The notes: generated by a model from the letters alone, not told the origin. Positions 17,293 through 26,533 are shown, numbered from the stretch's first letter. The stretch: 38,926 bases of DNA from an uncultured Pelagibacteraceae bacterium (GCA_902525295.1 CABZGR010000006.1:1-38926), one strand, 5' to 3'. Program-made: numbers and translations.

Positions 17293-18228
17293 ATGAAAGT
17301 TTGTGTTTATCTTAGCTATATAGGTCTTGGAGCAAATTTGTTACATCTAAGTTATGTGCATCAATTATCTGAAAAGTTTGGACCTATAACAATTTTTACA
17401 TTATGCAATAATTTGTCAGATGCATTAGAGGATGATCCTAAAATTAAAGAAGTCATAGTAATAGATAAAAAATACAATAAATTTAAAAATATATTTAGTT
17501 TTTCATCGGAATTAAAAAAATATAATTTTGATAAAATATTTATTTATTATCCAAGTCCTAGAATATTCATCGCGTGTAAGTTAGCTGGAATAAAAGATAT
17601 TTATCACTATCCTTTATTTAAAAAGAAAAATCTTCATTTAATCAAAGCAGCACAAAAGTTTACTGCGAGTGTATTAAACATAGAGAAATGTCAAACATAC
17701 ACAAAAATTCACATAAATGAAAATAAACTTAAAAGTGTCTCAACTTATTTTGATAAATCAAAATTTAACATTGTAATAGGAGCTGGATCTTCAGGTCCAA
17801 CAACAAAATGGGGCACTGATAATTACTCAAATCTAATAAATGAGTTAAATAAACTAAATAAATTTAATTTTTTTATTTTGTGTGGTCCTAATGAAAAATT
17901 AATTGCTCAAGAAATAATGGATAAGGTTGAAGGAGATAATATTATAGATCTTAGTAACAAAAATATCTCAGAAGTAATACCTTTTATAGCTTCTGCAGAT
18001 ATGTATGTGGGGAATGATTCATTTGGTTCACATATTTCATCACAATCTGGCAAACCAAGCTTAGTGATTTTATTGGACTCACCAAAAGCATATACGGATT
18101 ATACTCCTAATCATATTAGAATTATTCCTGAAGGATATGATGTTAATAATATTATACATGGAAGTGAAATTGATCCAAATTTAATTAAGGTCGAACAAGT
18201 GTACAAATCAATACTAAGTTATACTTAA
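17293..18228 (+). CDS. Glycosyltransferase family 9 (heptosyltransferase-like)
   Basis: This 311-aa protein has the two Rossmann-like domains of GT9 enzymes, which add heptose or related sugars to the LPS core from a nucleotide sugar. The N-terminal domain (YIGLGANLLHLSYVHQL) has the Gly-rich acceptor-side loop. The C-terminal donor domain has GAGSSGPTTKWG (about 163-174), FFILCGPNE, and the ADMYVGNDSFGSHISSQSGKP block, equivalent to the D-S-x-x-x-H-x-A-x-x-x-x-P signature. The exact sugar cannot be told. Its 3' end overlaps the convergent J-domain gene by 4 bp. Confidence 0.85.
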   Translation: MKVCVYLSYIGLGANLLHLSYVHQLSEKFGPITIFTLCNNLSDALEDDPKIKEVIVIDKKYNKFKNIFSFSSELKKYNFDKIFIYYPSPRIFIACKLAGIKDIYHYPLFKKKNLHLIKAAQKFTASVLNIEKCQTYTKIHINENKLKSVSTYFDKSKFNIVIGAGSSGPTTKWGTDNYSNLINELNKLNKFNFFILCGPNEKLIAQEIMDKVEGDNIIDLSNKNISEVIPFIASADMYVGNDSFGSHISSQSGKPSLVILLDSPKAYTDYTPNHIRIIPEGYDVNNIIHGSEIDPNLIKVEQVYKSILSYT

Positions 18229-18734
18229 ACAACCGATTTTAAGACTGTGTCTTTGGCTTGGTTCACTAAAGTAGCAATATTATTTAATTCTGGACTTCTA
18301 TCTGGATGAATTTTTTTCATAATTTTTTTATAAGAATTCATCACTTCATCTTTTGTATATTTTTTTTTGGGATCTAAATTTAAAATTCTATATGCTTCAT
18401 CTAAACTCATATTCTGAGATGACATATTTTGATTAAATTGATTAAAATTAAATCTGCCAGAATTTTTTAAAACTCTAAAAAGTCCCCATAATCTAAATAG
18501 CTGAAATAAAGAAATACCTGCTTTCGTTTTAATTAAAGGCAAAATAGCCAACATAAATGGTAAGGAAAATATATATCTTCCTGCATATGCCATTATTACC
18601 GCTAACAATATTGAAGAAATTATAATAAATGTTCTTACAAATTTTGATATTTTTTTTGTTGAGGTTTTGGCAAACCAATTGAGTAAAATATAAAGAATTA
18701 TAAAGATTATTAGTATTGCAAAAAAAATATTCAT
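18225..18734 (-). CDS. Membrane-anchored J-domain protein
   Basis: This 169-aa protein has predicted membrane helices at about 3-20, 32-50 and possibly 54-68. A linker with N/Q-rich composition follows (about 90-108), then a C-terminal J domain (about 109-169) with HPD at 143-145. The arrangement resembles alphaproteobacterial TIM14/Pam18-like membrane J proteins, which recruit DnaK to the membrane. It is the second J-domain membrane protein in the window after the one at 9699. Divergent from oligopeptidase B across 17 bp. Confidence 0.85.
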   Translation of the reverse strand: MNIFFAILIIFIILYILLNWFAKTSTKKISKFVRTFIIISSILLAVIMAYAGRYIFSLPFMLAILPLIKTKAGISLFQLFRLWGLFRVLKNSGRFNFNQFNQNMSSQNMSLDEAYRILNLDPKKKYTKDEVMNSYKKIMKKIHPDRSPELNNIATLVNQAKDTVLKSVV

Positions 18735-18751
18735 AAATTAATTAAATTTAA

Positions 18752-20833
18752 ATGAAAATACCACAGCTTAAAAAAAAACCAGAATTAAAATCTTGTCACA
18801 ACGTAACTTGGGAAGACGATTATAGTTGGATACATCAGGAAAATATACTTGAAGTATTGAAGGATAGTTCAAAATTATTGCCAGATGTAAGAAAATATCT
18901 TGAAGATGAAAACGATTATTTTAGTCATCAAATGTCAGATACAAAAGAAATTCAAAAAATTTTATTCGATGAGATTAAAGGAAGAATTAAACTTGATGAT
19001 GAGTCTCTTCCGTTTAAAGATGTAAGATATAGTTACTGGACAAAAACAACAACAAAAGGAAATTATTCTATAAAGTTAAGAAAGAAAATTGATTCTGATG
19101 AAATAGAAGAAATTTGGAATGGTGATTTAGAAAAAGAAAAGCTTAAAACAGAATATTTTGGGCTTGGAGACTTAGAAGTTAGCTATAATGATAAATTACT
19201 AGCTTATTCATTAGATTTAAAAGGATCTGAATATTACACTATACATATAAGAGATATTAAAAGTCGAGAGCAAGTTGGTGAAAAAATTGAAAATACAAGT
19301 GGTGGAATAACATTTAGCTTAGATGACAAATATATTTTTTACTCTAAGCTTGATGACAATCACAGACCAAGAGAAATTTACAGGCATGAAATTGGTACTC
19401 CTACTAGTAAAGATATTCTTATATTTAAAGAAGAAAGTGAAGCATTTACTGTAGGAATAGGTCTTAGCTCTGACGAAAAGTATTTTTTTATTACGTCATC
19501 TGATCATAATACGTCCGAACAGTATTATTTTAAAGCAGATGAAATAATTCCAAAACCAAAACTAATTGATAAAAGAAAAAGAGGGATAATATATTCGGTC
19601 AATTCATGGAATGGTAATTTCTATAAACATACAAATGAAGATGCAGAAGATTTTAAGATCGAAAAGACAAATGATTTAGAAAAAAAGGAGTGGGAAACGT
19701 TTATACCTGCACGAGAAGAGGTATTAATTGGAGGATTAATTTTTTTAAATGATTGGATTATAAGATCTGAAACTTCTAACGCTTTATCAAAATTAATATT
19801 AAGAAATCCAAAAAATGATGAAGAAGAAGAAATATTTTTTTCAGATGAAAAAGTTATTGTTCCTGGTGTGTCGTTAACCCAAAGAGATAGAAATACTGAT
19901 ACAGTTTATTTATCATATTCATCACCAAAAACTCCTGGAAGGACTTACCTATACAATCTTAAAACAAAGGAGAAAAAATTAGTTAAAGAACAAGAGATTC
20001 CTAGTGGCCATAATTCTGATGACTACATAGTTGAAAGATTAGAGTGTGCCTCTCATGACGGAAGAATGGTTCCTATAACTATAACAAGACATAAAAAAAC
20101 TAAATTAGATGGATCTGCAAAATTATTATTATATGGTTATGGATCTTACGGTAGTTCTATGTCACCGAGTTTTTCTTCAACCAGAATTAGTTTAATAGAG
20201 CGAGATATTATATGGGTAACTTCTCATATTAGAGGGGGTATGGAAAAAGGAATGAAATGGTGGAAAGAAGGAAAGTTATTAAACAAGAAAAATACTTTTG
20301 AAGATTACATTGCTTCTGCAAAATTTTTAATTGAAAAAAAGTTTACGTCTAAAGGTAATATTATTGGAATGGGTGGATCTGCTGGAGGTCTTTTAATGGG
20401 AGCCGTTGTTAACCAAGCGCCTGATTTATTTTTGGGTATTGTTATGGCTGTTCCTTTCGTTGACTCTTTGACCACGAACCTAGACCATTCGTTACCATTA
20501 ACAGTCGGCGAATTTGATGAATTTGGAAATGCTAAAGATAAAAAAGAACACTTTGATTACATATTTTCATATGCACCTTATAACAATATTAAAAAGATGG
20601 ATTACCCAAACATTTTGATAACAACAAGTCTAAGTGATAACAGGGTATTATTTGATGAGCCAGCAAAATTTACTGCAAAATTAAGGGATTACAAAACGGA
20701 CAACAATTTACTTTTATTAAAAACAGAAATGAATGCAGGTCATGGAGGAAAGTCTGGAAGAGATGGAGCAATTGAGGAGATTGCAGTTGACTACGCATTC
20801 GCTTTGAAAATAGCTGGAAAATTAAATACTTGA
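18752..20833 (+). CDS. ptrB: Oligopeptidase B (S9A serine peptidase)
   Basis: This 693-aa prolyl oligopeptidase-family enzyme cleaves short peptides, typically after Lys or Arg. A seven-bladed propeller domain occupies about 70-410. The alpha/beta-hydrolase domain has the nucleophile S543 in GGSAGG (541-546), the acid D629 in SLSDNRV and the base H664 in NAGHGG. The MKWWKEGKLLNKKNTFEDY block and EFDEFGNA segment are oligopeptidase B signatures. No signal peptide, so cytosolic. Probably salvages amino acids from imported peptides. Confidence 0.93.
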   Translation: MKIPQLKKKPELKSCHNVTWEDDYSWIHQENILEVLKDSSKLLPDVRKYLEDENDYFSHQMSDTKEIQKILFDEIKGRIKLDDESLPFKDVRYSYWTKTTTKGNYSIKLRKKIDSDEIEEIWNGDLEKEKLKTEYFGLGDLEVSYNDKLLAYSLDLKGSEYYTIHIRDIKSREQVGEKIENTSGGITFSLDDKYIFYSKLDDNHRPREIYRHEIGTPTSKDILIFKEESEAFTVGIGLSSDEKYFFITSSDHNTSEQYYFKADEIIPKPKLIDKRKRGIIYSVNSWNGNFYKHTNEDAEDFKIEKTNDLEKKEWETFIPAREEVLIGGLIFLNDWIIRSETSNALSKLILRNPKNDEEEEIFFSDEKVIVPGVSLTQRDRNTDTVYLSYSSPKTPGRTYLYNLKTKEKKLVKEQEIPSGHNSDDYIVERLECASHDGRMVPITITRHKKTKLDGSAKLLLYGYGSYGSSMSPSFSSTRISLIERDIIWVTSHIRGGMEKGMKWWKEGKLLNKKNTFEDYIASAKFLIEKKFTSKGNIIGMGGSAGGLLMGAVVNQAPDLFLGIVMAVPFVDSLTTNLDHSLPLTVGEFDEFGNAKDKKEHFDYIFSYAPYNNIKKMDYPNILITTSLSDNRVLFDEPAKFTAKLRDYKTDNNLLLLKTEMNAGHGGKSGRDGAIEEIAVDYAFALKIAGKLNT

Positions 20834-20869
20834 TCTTGAAATATCAAAATTAATTACCATATAAACCTA

Positions 20870-20925
20870 GTTAGTCGCCTAATGGGGCTAGCAATAAATA
20901 AACTTGCTTAATTAAAGGAGGATAA
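20870..20925 (+). promoter_or_regulatory. Candidate ROSE-type RNA thermometer in the hsp20 leader
   Basis: The Shine-Dalgarno AAGGAGG (20915-20921) can be masked by CTTGCTT (20903-20909): six pairs (C-G, U-A, U-G, C-G, U-A, U-A) with G20906 bulged and a 5-nt loop. A UYGCU box facing the SD with a bulged G is the hallmark of ROSE elements, which repress small heat-shock genes until warming. An upstream hairpin, TTAG/CTAA around TCGC flanked by CTAG/CTAG, precedes it. An alternative helix AGCAA (20890-20894) with TTGCT (20904-20908) would free the SD. Confidence 0.6.
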
Positions 20926-20926
20926 T

Positions 20927-21373
20927 ATGACAAGTAAGGATCTATCAATTTTCAATTCACTTCGGCCTTTCTCAATTGGTTTTGACGATATGTTTGACCA
21001 ATTCGAAAGCATGTTGGGGAATGGTGGTTTAAGTATGCAATCAAACTACCCACCTTACAACATAAGAAGAACTGGCAAAGATAACTACTCAATTGAGGTT
21101 GCTTTAGCTGGTTTTAATAAAAAAGATGTTGAGGTAGAGTTTGAAGATAATCTATTAACTGTAAGAACTAAACAAGTTGATAGAAGTGAAAACAAAAACC
21201 AAGATGGGGAGATAATCCACAAAGGTATATCGCAAAGACAATTTGCGAGATCATTTACAATTGCTGATGATGTAAAAGTGAATGGTGCAGAGTTAAAAGA
21301 TGGTCTTTTAACAATTGCATGTGAAAGGATTATTCCGGACCATAAAAAAAAGAAACTTATTGAAATTAAATAA
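20927..21373 (+). CDS. ibpA: Small heat-shock protein, Hsp20/IbpA family
   Basis: This 148-aa alpha-crystallin-domain chaperone binds unfolding proteins without ATP and keeps them soluble for DnaK/ClpB refolding. The N-terminus (RPFSIGFDDMFDQFESML) is that of class A bacterial sHSPs. The alpha-crystallin domain (about 42-135) has EVALAGFNKKDVEVEFEDN and the ELKDGLLTI signature. The C-terminal I-x-I anchor is IEI. A very good ribosome site (AAGGAGG) sits six bases before the ATG and is apparently held in a temperature-sensitive hairpin. A 9-bp hairpin follows the stop. Confidence 0.95.
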   Translation: MTSKDLSIFNSLRPFSIGFDDMFDQFESMLGNGGLSMQSNYPPYNIRRTGKDNYSIEVALAGFNKKDVEVEFEDNLLTVRTKQVDRSENKNQDGEIIHKGISQRQFARSFTIADDVKVNGAELKDGLLTIACERIIPDHKKKKLIEIK

Positions 21374-21381
21374 GCACCTTG

Positions 21382-21404
21382 CTTGTGGGGCTAGTCCCCA
21401 CAAG
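21382..21404. terminator. Hairpin between hsp20 and the convergent lipoprotein gene
   Basis: A perfect 9-bp stem CTTGTGGGG (21382-21390) and CCCCACAAG (21396-21404) encloses a CTAGT loop. It sits in the 32-bp gap between two convergent genes, where a bidirectional terminator is expected. There is no T-tract on either strand, so it may instead be an mRNA-stabilising 3' hairpin. It repeats the GGGGCTAG found at 20884-20891 in the hsp20 leader. Confidence 0.55.
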
Positions 21405-21405
21405 A

Positions 21406-21738
21406 CTAAATACATCCGCTAGAGCTAAATCCTATAATAACCCCTGAGGCATTCACCTCAAATTTTCTTTCACAAGGAATTCCATATTTTTTTGTTTTGT
21501 AGATAAGCATTTCATTTCCAAGTTCATTGACAAAATCTTCTGAAGGTGAGCCTAATTCTAATCTCATCTCATTAACTTCTTTTCCAACGAATTGACCAAA
21601 TTTCTCATTCTCTTTTTCAGCCACTTCATCAGATTTCTTTTTAATTGTTTGGCATCCAGTTAAAAAAATTATTGTTAATGTGATAAACAGAGCAATAAAT
21701 TTTTTTGATAAAGTATAATTTTTAAAAGCAATAATCAT
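21406..21738 (-). CDS. Small lipoprotein, SmpA/BamE-like
   Basis: This 110-aa protein has an N-terminal signal with lipobox LTGC, acylated Cys C29. The mature part (about 80 aa) contains GKEVNEMRLELGSPSEDF and a beta-rich tail (MLIYKTKKYGIPCERKFEVN...GFSSSGC), a layout similar to SmpA/BamE-type small outer-membrane lipoproteins. Two further Cys could form a disulfide. Whether it is the real BamE cannot be decided here. It is convergent with hsp20 and divergent from the ABC operon. Confidence 0.75.
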   Translation of the reverse strand: MIIAFKNYTLSKKFIALFITLTIIFLTGCQTIKKKSDEVAEKENEKFGQFVGKEVNEMRLELGSPSEDFVNELGNEMLIYKTKKYGIPCERKFEVNASGVIIGFSSSGCI

Positions 21739-21876
21739 TAATACATACCTAAAGTTGAATTATGTTAACAATTTGTTCAAAACTTTCATTAAATTGTTTG
21801 AATTTAATACAAATTTGAAAAGATAGGAAATTTTAAAGATTATTAAGTTATTGATTTATTATATTAAAGAAATGCT

Positions 21877-23376
21877 ATGGCAACAGACTTAAGAATATCA
21901 AATATATCAAAAATATATCCAGGATGTATAGCTAATGATAATGTATCTCTTCAATTTAAAAGTGGAAAAATATACGCACTATTAGGAGAGAACGGAGCTG
22001 GAAAATCTACATTGGTAAAAATTTTGTCTGGTGTAATAAGCCCAGATAATGGTGAGGTTTTTTTAAATGAAAAAAATTTAAAATTAAGTTCTCCACTCGA
22101 TGCCAAAAAAAATAAAATTGGAATGGTTTTTCAGCATTTCAATTTATTTGAAACTTTATCAGTATTCGAAAACTTAAGTATAGATGCAACTGAAGATAAC
22201 AAAAGTTTAAGGGTAAGAATAAATGAAATATTAAAAAAATATAACTTTAGTATTGACCTTGACGTTCCTGTATTAAATTTATCAGCGGGACAAAAGCAAA
22301 AAGTTGAGATTATAAGATGTCTTTTAAGGAGCCCTAAAGTTCTAATTATGGATGAGCCTACATCTGTTTTGACTGAGCAGGAAACAGAGGAATTATTTAT
22401 ATCTTTAAAAAAATTCTGTGATGAAGGAATATTAATTATTTACATAACTCACAAGTTAAAAGAAGTTTTGTCTTTATGTGATGAGGTTGCAGTAATGCGA
22501 AAAGGTAAGGTTGTATCTGTTAGCCAAACACAAAATGAAAAAGTTGAAACTCTCGCAAATAAGATGGTTGGTCAAAAACTAGGGAAAATTAAGAAAAAAA
22601 TTAAAATTTCTAAAAATAAAGATGAGATATTTAAAGTAAAACATTTAAATTTTTATAGCGATGATCCTTTTGAGACAAATTTAGTTAATCTAAATTTTTC
22701 TGTAAAGAAAGGAGAATGTTTAGGTATAGCAGGTATTTCTGGCAATGGTCAAAACGAACTTTTTCAAATTTTGAGTGGGGAAATAATTACACCTAATACA
22801 TCAATCATTTTTCGAAATAAGGAAATAGCAAAACTAAATCCAAAGCAACGGCGAGAGTATTTAATGGCTTTTTCTCCAGAAGATAGAATATCTCAAGCAG
22901 CTGTACCTGAATTAAAAATTTATGAAAACGTTGCTTTAAATAATTTCAAGTCATCAAATTTTTTTGAAAAAGGTTTGGTAAATGAAAGAAAAATTAAAGA
23001 ACATTCAAAGAAAATATTGTCTGATTTTTCAGTAAATACTGACAACGTAGAATTAAAAAGTCAATTTCTATCAGGTGGAAATTTACAAAAACTTATTTTA
23101 GGAAGAGAATTAATCACAGCTCCAGAATTATTAATTTGTTACAATCCAACATGGGGGCTCGATGTGGGTGCTATCAATTATATTCATGAAACACTTATAA
23201 AAATTAATGATCAAGAAAAATCAACGATTTTAATTTCTACAGATACGGAGGAACTATTAAAACTTAGCGATAGAATTGCAGTTATTTATAAAGGCAAACT
23301 TTCAAAAATAATGCCTTCAGATGAAGTGACTCCAGAAAAATTAGGAATTCTAATGGGTGGAGGATCTATTGATTAG
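21877..23376 (+). CDS. BMP-type ABC transporter ATP-binding protein (two ABC domains)
   Basis: This 499-aa protein carries tandem ABC ATPase domains, as in sugar and nucleoside importers of the RbsA/YufO kind. Domain 1 has Walker A GENGAGKST (37-45), signature LSAGQKQ and Walker B VLIMDEPTS. Domain 2 (about 250-499) has the degenerate Walker A GISGNGQNE, signature LSGGNLQK and the CYNPTWGLDVGA block, usual for this family. First gene of a four-gene operon with two permeases and a BMP binding protein. This indicates purine-nucleoside-type uptake. Its 3' end overlaps the first permease. Confidence 0.95.
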   Translation: MATDLRISNISKIYPGCIANDNVSLQFKSGKIYALLGENGAGKSTLVKILSGVISPDNGEVFLNEKNLKLSSPLDAKKNKIGMVFQHFNLFETLSVFENLSIDATEDNKSLRVRINEILKKYNFSIDLDVPVLNLSAGQKQKVEIIRCLLRSPKVLIMDEPTSVLTEQETEELFISLKKFCDEGILIIYITHKLKEVLSLCDEVAVMRKGKVVSVSQTQNEKVETLANKMVGQKLGKIKKKIKISKNKDEIFKVKHLNFYSDDPFETNLVNLNFSVKKGECLGIAGISGNGQNELFQILSGEIITPNTSIIFRNKEIAKLNPKQRREYLMAFSPEDRISQAAVPELKIYENVALNNFKSSNFFEKGLVNERKIKEHSKKILSDFSVNTDNVELKSQFLSGGNLQKLILGRELITAPELLICYNPTWGLDVGAINYIHETLIKINDQEKSTILISTDTEELLKLSDRIAVIYKGKLSKIMPSDEVTPEKLGILMGGGSID

Positions 23377-24448
23377 AATTGAAAAAAGAAATGATGTTCC
23401 AACAACATTGTATTTTTTTACTCCATTTATTGCAATCATTCTAACAATTATAGGTGGTGGTATTATTTTCTATGCTTTAGGTTTTAATCCAGCTGAAGCA
23501 CTTAAGTTTTATTTTATAACCCCTATTTCTAATTTATATGGTTTTAGTGAATTATTACTTAAGGCAACACCATTATGTTTAATTGCTATTGGTTTGTCAT
23601 TTTGTTTCAAAAGTAATAATTGGAATATTGGTGCTGAAGGACAATTAACATTTGGAGCAATTGTAGGAGGGGGTGTTGCTCTCTTATTTTATAATCAAGA
23701 AGGATTTTACATATTGCCTTTAATTATTATCGCAGGAGCAATTGGAGGAATGATTTTTGCACTTATTCCTGCAATTCTTAAAACTTATTTTAATACTAAC
23801 GAAATTTTAGTTAGTCTAATGTTAGTTTATGTCTCAAAGTTAATTTTAGATTACTTAGTAGTTGGTCCATGGAGTAATCCAGAGGGATTTAATTTTCCTG
23901 AAACAAGACAATTTAGCGACTCTTCTAGAATGCCATTGTTATTTGATGGCTTAAGAGTTCATGCAGGAATATTTATCGCTCTTGCAGCAGTTCTCGTTAG
24001 TTGGTTTGTTCTCTATAAAACTTATTTAGGCTTTCAGATTAAAGTGTCTGGTCTAAGTTTAAAAACTGCAAAATATGCGGGATTTAAAGGAAAGACTATG
24101 ATTTTGATTGTTTTCATGATTAGTGGCGCTTGCGCGGGATTGGCTGGTGTTGGGGAAATTACTGGGCCTATTGGACAACTACATAGAATGATATCTCCAG
24201 ATTATGGTTTTACAGCAATTATTGTTGCTTTTTTAGGTCGTCTTAATCCGTTTGGTATAATATTCGCGTCATTAGTAGTTTCTTTGACTTATTTAGGCGC
24301 AGAAACAGCTCAAATTTTTTTACAAATACCTCAATATACTGGTCAAGTATTTCAGGGTATGATCTTATTTTTCTTACTTGCATCTGATTATTTGCTTTTT
24401 TTCAAAGTTAAAATTTTAAGTTTAAAAAAAAATGAGCTTGGACATTAG
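23357..24448 (+). CDS. BMP-type ABC transporter permease 1 (YufP/NupP-like)
   Basis: This 363-aa integral membrane protein belongs to the BPD_transp_2 permease family, with about 9-10 helices and the NWNIGAEGQLTFGAIVGGG motif conserved in nucleoside/sugar permeases. GGACAGLAGVGEITGP-like glycine segments (here SGACAGLAGVGEITG) are also typical. The listed start is a GTG overlapping the ATPase by 20 bp. A TTG at 23369, five bases after a GGAGG sequence (23359-23363), is an equally good start and shortens the protein by four residues. Confidence 0.92.
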   Translation: MEDLLIRIEKRNDVPTTLYFFTPFIAIILTIIGGGIIFYALGFNPAEALKFYFITPISNLYGFSELLLKATPLCLIAIGLSFCFKSNNWNIGAEGQLTFGAIVGGGVALLFYNQEGFYILPLIIIAGAIGGMIFALIPAILKTYFNTNEILVSLMLVYVSKLILDYLVVGPWSNPEGFNFPETRQFSDSSRMPLLFDGLRVHAGIFIALAAVLVSWFVLYKTYLGFQIKVSGLSLKTAKYAGFKGKTMILIVFMISGACAGLAGVGEITGPIGQLHRMISPDYGFTAIIVAFLGRLNPFGIIFASLVVSLTYLGAETAQIFLQIPQYTGQVFQGMILFFLLASDYLLFFKVKILSLKKNELGH

Positions 24449-25364
24449 TTTTATAGGAATTCTGATAGGATCAATAATGGCTTCATCAGTGCCATTAATA
24501 CTTGCTGCGTCAGGTGAATTGATTACTGAAAGATCAGGTGTTTTAAATTTAGGTGTCGAAGGAATGATGATAATCGGGGCAATATCTGGATTTGCTTTGA
24601 TGGTAATAACAGACAACCTTTTTATAGCAATAATTGTTTCGATGTTATCTGGGGTTATAATATCACTCATCTTTGGATTTTTGACACAATCTCTGCTGAC
24701 AAACCATGTTGCAACAGGTTTGGCACTAACAATTTTTGGTATTGGTCTTTCTGCAATGTTGGGGAGAGATTTTGTTGGTATCCCTGGAAAAGATTTTCCA
24801 ATTTTATTTTCAAGTTTAAGAGAAAGTATTCCGTTTTTTGGTCCAATATTATTTGGACACTCTATAGTTTTATATTTTGCTTTTGCTTTACCATTTTTAA
24901 CTAATTATTTTTTGAAAAATACTAAATTAGGTTTAATTGTTAGAGCTGTTGGCGATTCGCCTGTTTCGGCATCAAATCAAGGTATTAATGTTATTATGGT
25001 TAGATACTGTTGTATTCTTTATGGAGGAGGCATGTGTGGTTTAGCTGGAGCTTATTTATCTTTAATATACACTCCACAGTGGATTGAGAATATGACAGCT
25101 GGAAGAGGATGGATAGCTCTGGCTTTGGTTGTATTTGCAACCTGGAGTCCAATAAAAGTTTTAATTGGTGCAATAATTTTTGGCGGAATATCAATATTAC
25201 AATTACATATGCAGGCTGTTGGATTTAGAATTCCAGTTCAATTTTTAATTGCACTACCTTACCTGATGACAATAATAGTTTTAGTTGTAATCTCCCGCGA
25301 TAGTAGAAAAATAAAACTAAACACTCCAACTTCTTTGGGAAGAATATTCTATAAAGAAAAGTAA
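24432..25364 (+). CDS. BMP-type ABC transporter permease 2 (YufQ/NupQ-like)
   Basis: This 310-aa permease pairs with the preceding one to form the membrane channel. Eight or more hydrophobic helices are evident. The GVLNLGVEGMMIIGAISGF segment near the N-terminus and GGMCGLAGAYLSLIYTPQW in the second half are the conserved permease blocks of this family. It starts 17 bp inside the previous gene, consistent with translational coupling. It ends 87 bp before the binding-protein gene; the gap contains an 11-T run. Confidence 0.93.
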   Translation: MSLDISFIGILIGSIMASSVPLILAASGELITERSGVLNLGVEGMMIIGAISGFALMVITDNLFIAIIVSMLSGVIISLIFGFLTQSLLTNHVATGLALTIFGIGLSAMLGRDFVGIPGKDFPILFSSLRESIPFFGPILFGHSIVLYFAFALPFLTNYFLKNTKLGLIVRAVGDSPVSASNQGINVIMVRYCCILYGGGMCGLAGAYLSLIYTPQWIENMTAGRGWIALALVVFATWSPIKVLIGAIIFGGISILQLHMQAVGFRIPVQFLIALPYLMTIIVLVVISRDSRKIKLNTPTSLGRIFYKEK

Positions 25365-25451
25365 TGTTAGCTATTCGAAAATAAACATTTTTTTTTTTAT
25401 ATTTTTGATTAACTTAAAAACATCATAAAAAAAATTTAAAGGGGAAATCAA

Positions 25452-26516
25452 ATGTATAAAAACTTTTTGAGATACTTAATTTCTGCAATTTTTTTAATTA
25501 CTTTTAGTATAAGTGCAAAAGCAGACTTTAAGGTTGGATTCGTTTACATCGGTCCAACAGGAGACCATGGTTGGACATACCAACATGATGAAGGAAGAAA
25601 AGCTGTTGAAGCTGCAGGCATAAAAACTACTTATGTGGAAAGTGTTAAATATGGTGCTGATGCAGAGAGAGTAATCAGACAACTTGCTCAATCAGGCCAT
25701 GACCTAATATTTACCACTAGCTTTGGATATATGGATGCGACGAACAAAGTAGCCAAAGACTTTCCAAACGTGAAATTTGAGCATGCAACTGGATACAAGA
25801 GAGAACATTCAAATGTTTCAACATATTCTGCTAGATTTTACCAAGGAAGAACTATTTTGGGTCATATTGCTGGTAAATTAACAAAAACTAACACTATTGG
25901 CTACATAGCATCATTTCCTATTCCTGAAGTTATTAGAGGAATAAACGCAATGACTTTAGCTGCTCAAAAGGTAAATCCTAATATCAAAACAAAAATAGTT
26001 TGGGTATTTAGTTGGTATGATCCTGGTAAAGAAGCTGAAGCGGCGCAAGCATTAATCGATCAAGGTGCAGACATCATAATGCAACATACAGATAGTACAG
26101 CACCAGTCCAAACTGCAGAAAAGGCAGGAATTTGGTCTTTTGGACAAGCAAGTGACATGCAGAGATTTGCTCCAAAATCAATTTTAACATCAATTATAGA
26201 CGATTGGGCTCCTTATTATGTTGAAAGAGCGATTGCTGCAAGAGATGGAACATGGAGTCAACAAGATACTTGGCATGGTCTAAAAGAAGGTATGGTTGCG
26301 ATGTCACCATACAACAAAGGAATGGGCGCTGATCTTGTTAAAGAAGCAAAACAGCTTCAAAAAGATCTAGCATCAGGAAAAATTCACTCTTTCACAGGTC
26401 CTATATATGATCAAAAAGGTAACATCCTTGTTGCAGAAGGAAAAGTTGCTGACGATGGAATGTTATTAGGAATGAATGTTTATGTTAAAGGTGTAGAGGG
26501 AGATATTCCAAAATAA
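25452..26516 (+). CDS. BMP-family (PnrA-like) periplasmic substrate-binding protein
   Basis: This 354-aa solute-binding protein has a signal peptide (1 to about 24, ...SISAKA) followed by the BMP fold (KVGFVYIGPTGDHGWTYQHDEGR). The family, which includes the purine-nucleoside receptor PnrA, feeds the two-permease/one-ATPase importer encoded just upstream. The Asp in a DxGW-like position (TGDHGWTYQ) and the later QHTDSTAP are binding-site-type segments. A strong AAAGGGG site precedes the ATG. Location after the permeases with its own ribosome site and short leader suggests higher expression, and a strong terminator follows. Ligand: probably a nucleoside, inferred. Confidence 0.93.
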   Translation: MYKNFLRYLISAIFLITFSISAKADFKVGFVYIGPTGDHGWTYQHDEGRKAVEAAGIKTTYVESVKYGADAERVIRQLAQSGHDLIFTTSFGYMDATNKVAKDFPNVKFEHATGYKREHSNVSTYSARFYQGRTILGHIAGKLTKTNTIGYIASFPIPEVIRGINAMTLAAQKVNPNIKTKIVWVFSWYDPGKEAEAAQALIDQGADIIMQHTDSTAPVQTAEKAGIWSFGQASDMQRFAPKSILTSIIDDWAPYYVERAIAARDGTWSQQDTWHGLKEGMVAMSPYNKGMGADLVKEAKQLQKDLASGKIHSFTGPIYDQKGNILVAEGKVADDGMLLGMNVYVKGVEGDIPK

Positions 26517-26533
26517 TTTTAGATAAAAAATTA

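Noticed and set aside
24422..24670. 82-codon minus-strand ORF at the start of permease 2
   Set aside because: Antisense shadow of an Ile/Gly-rich membrane gene.
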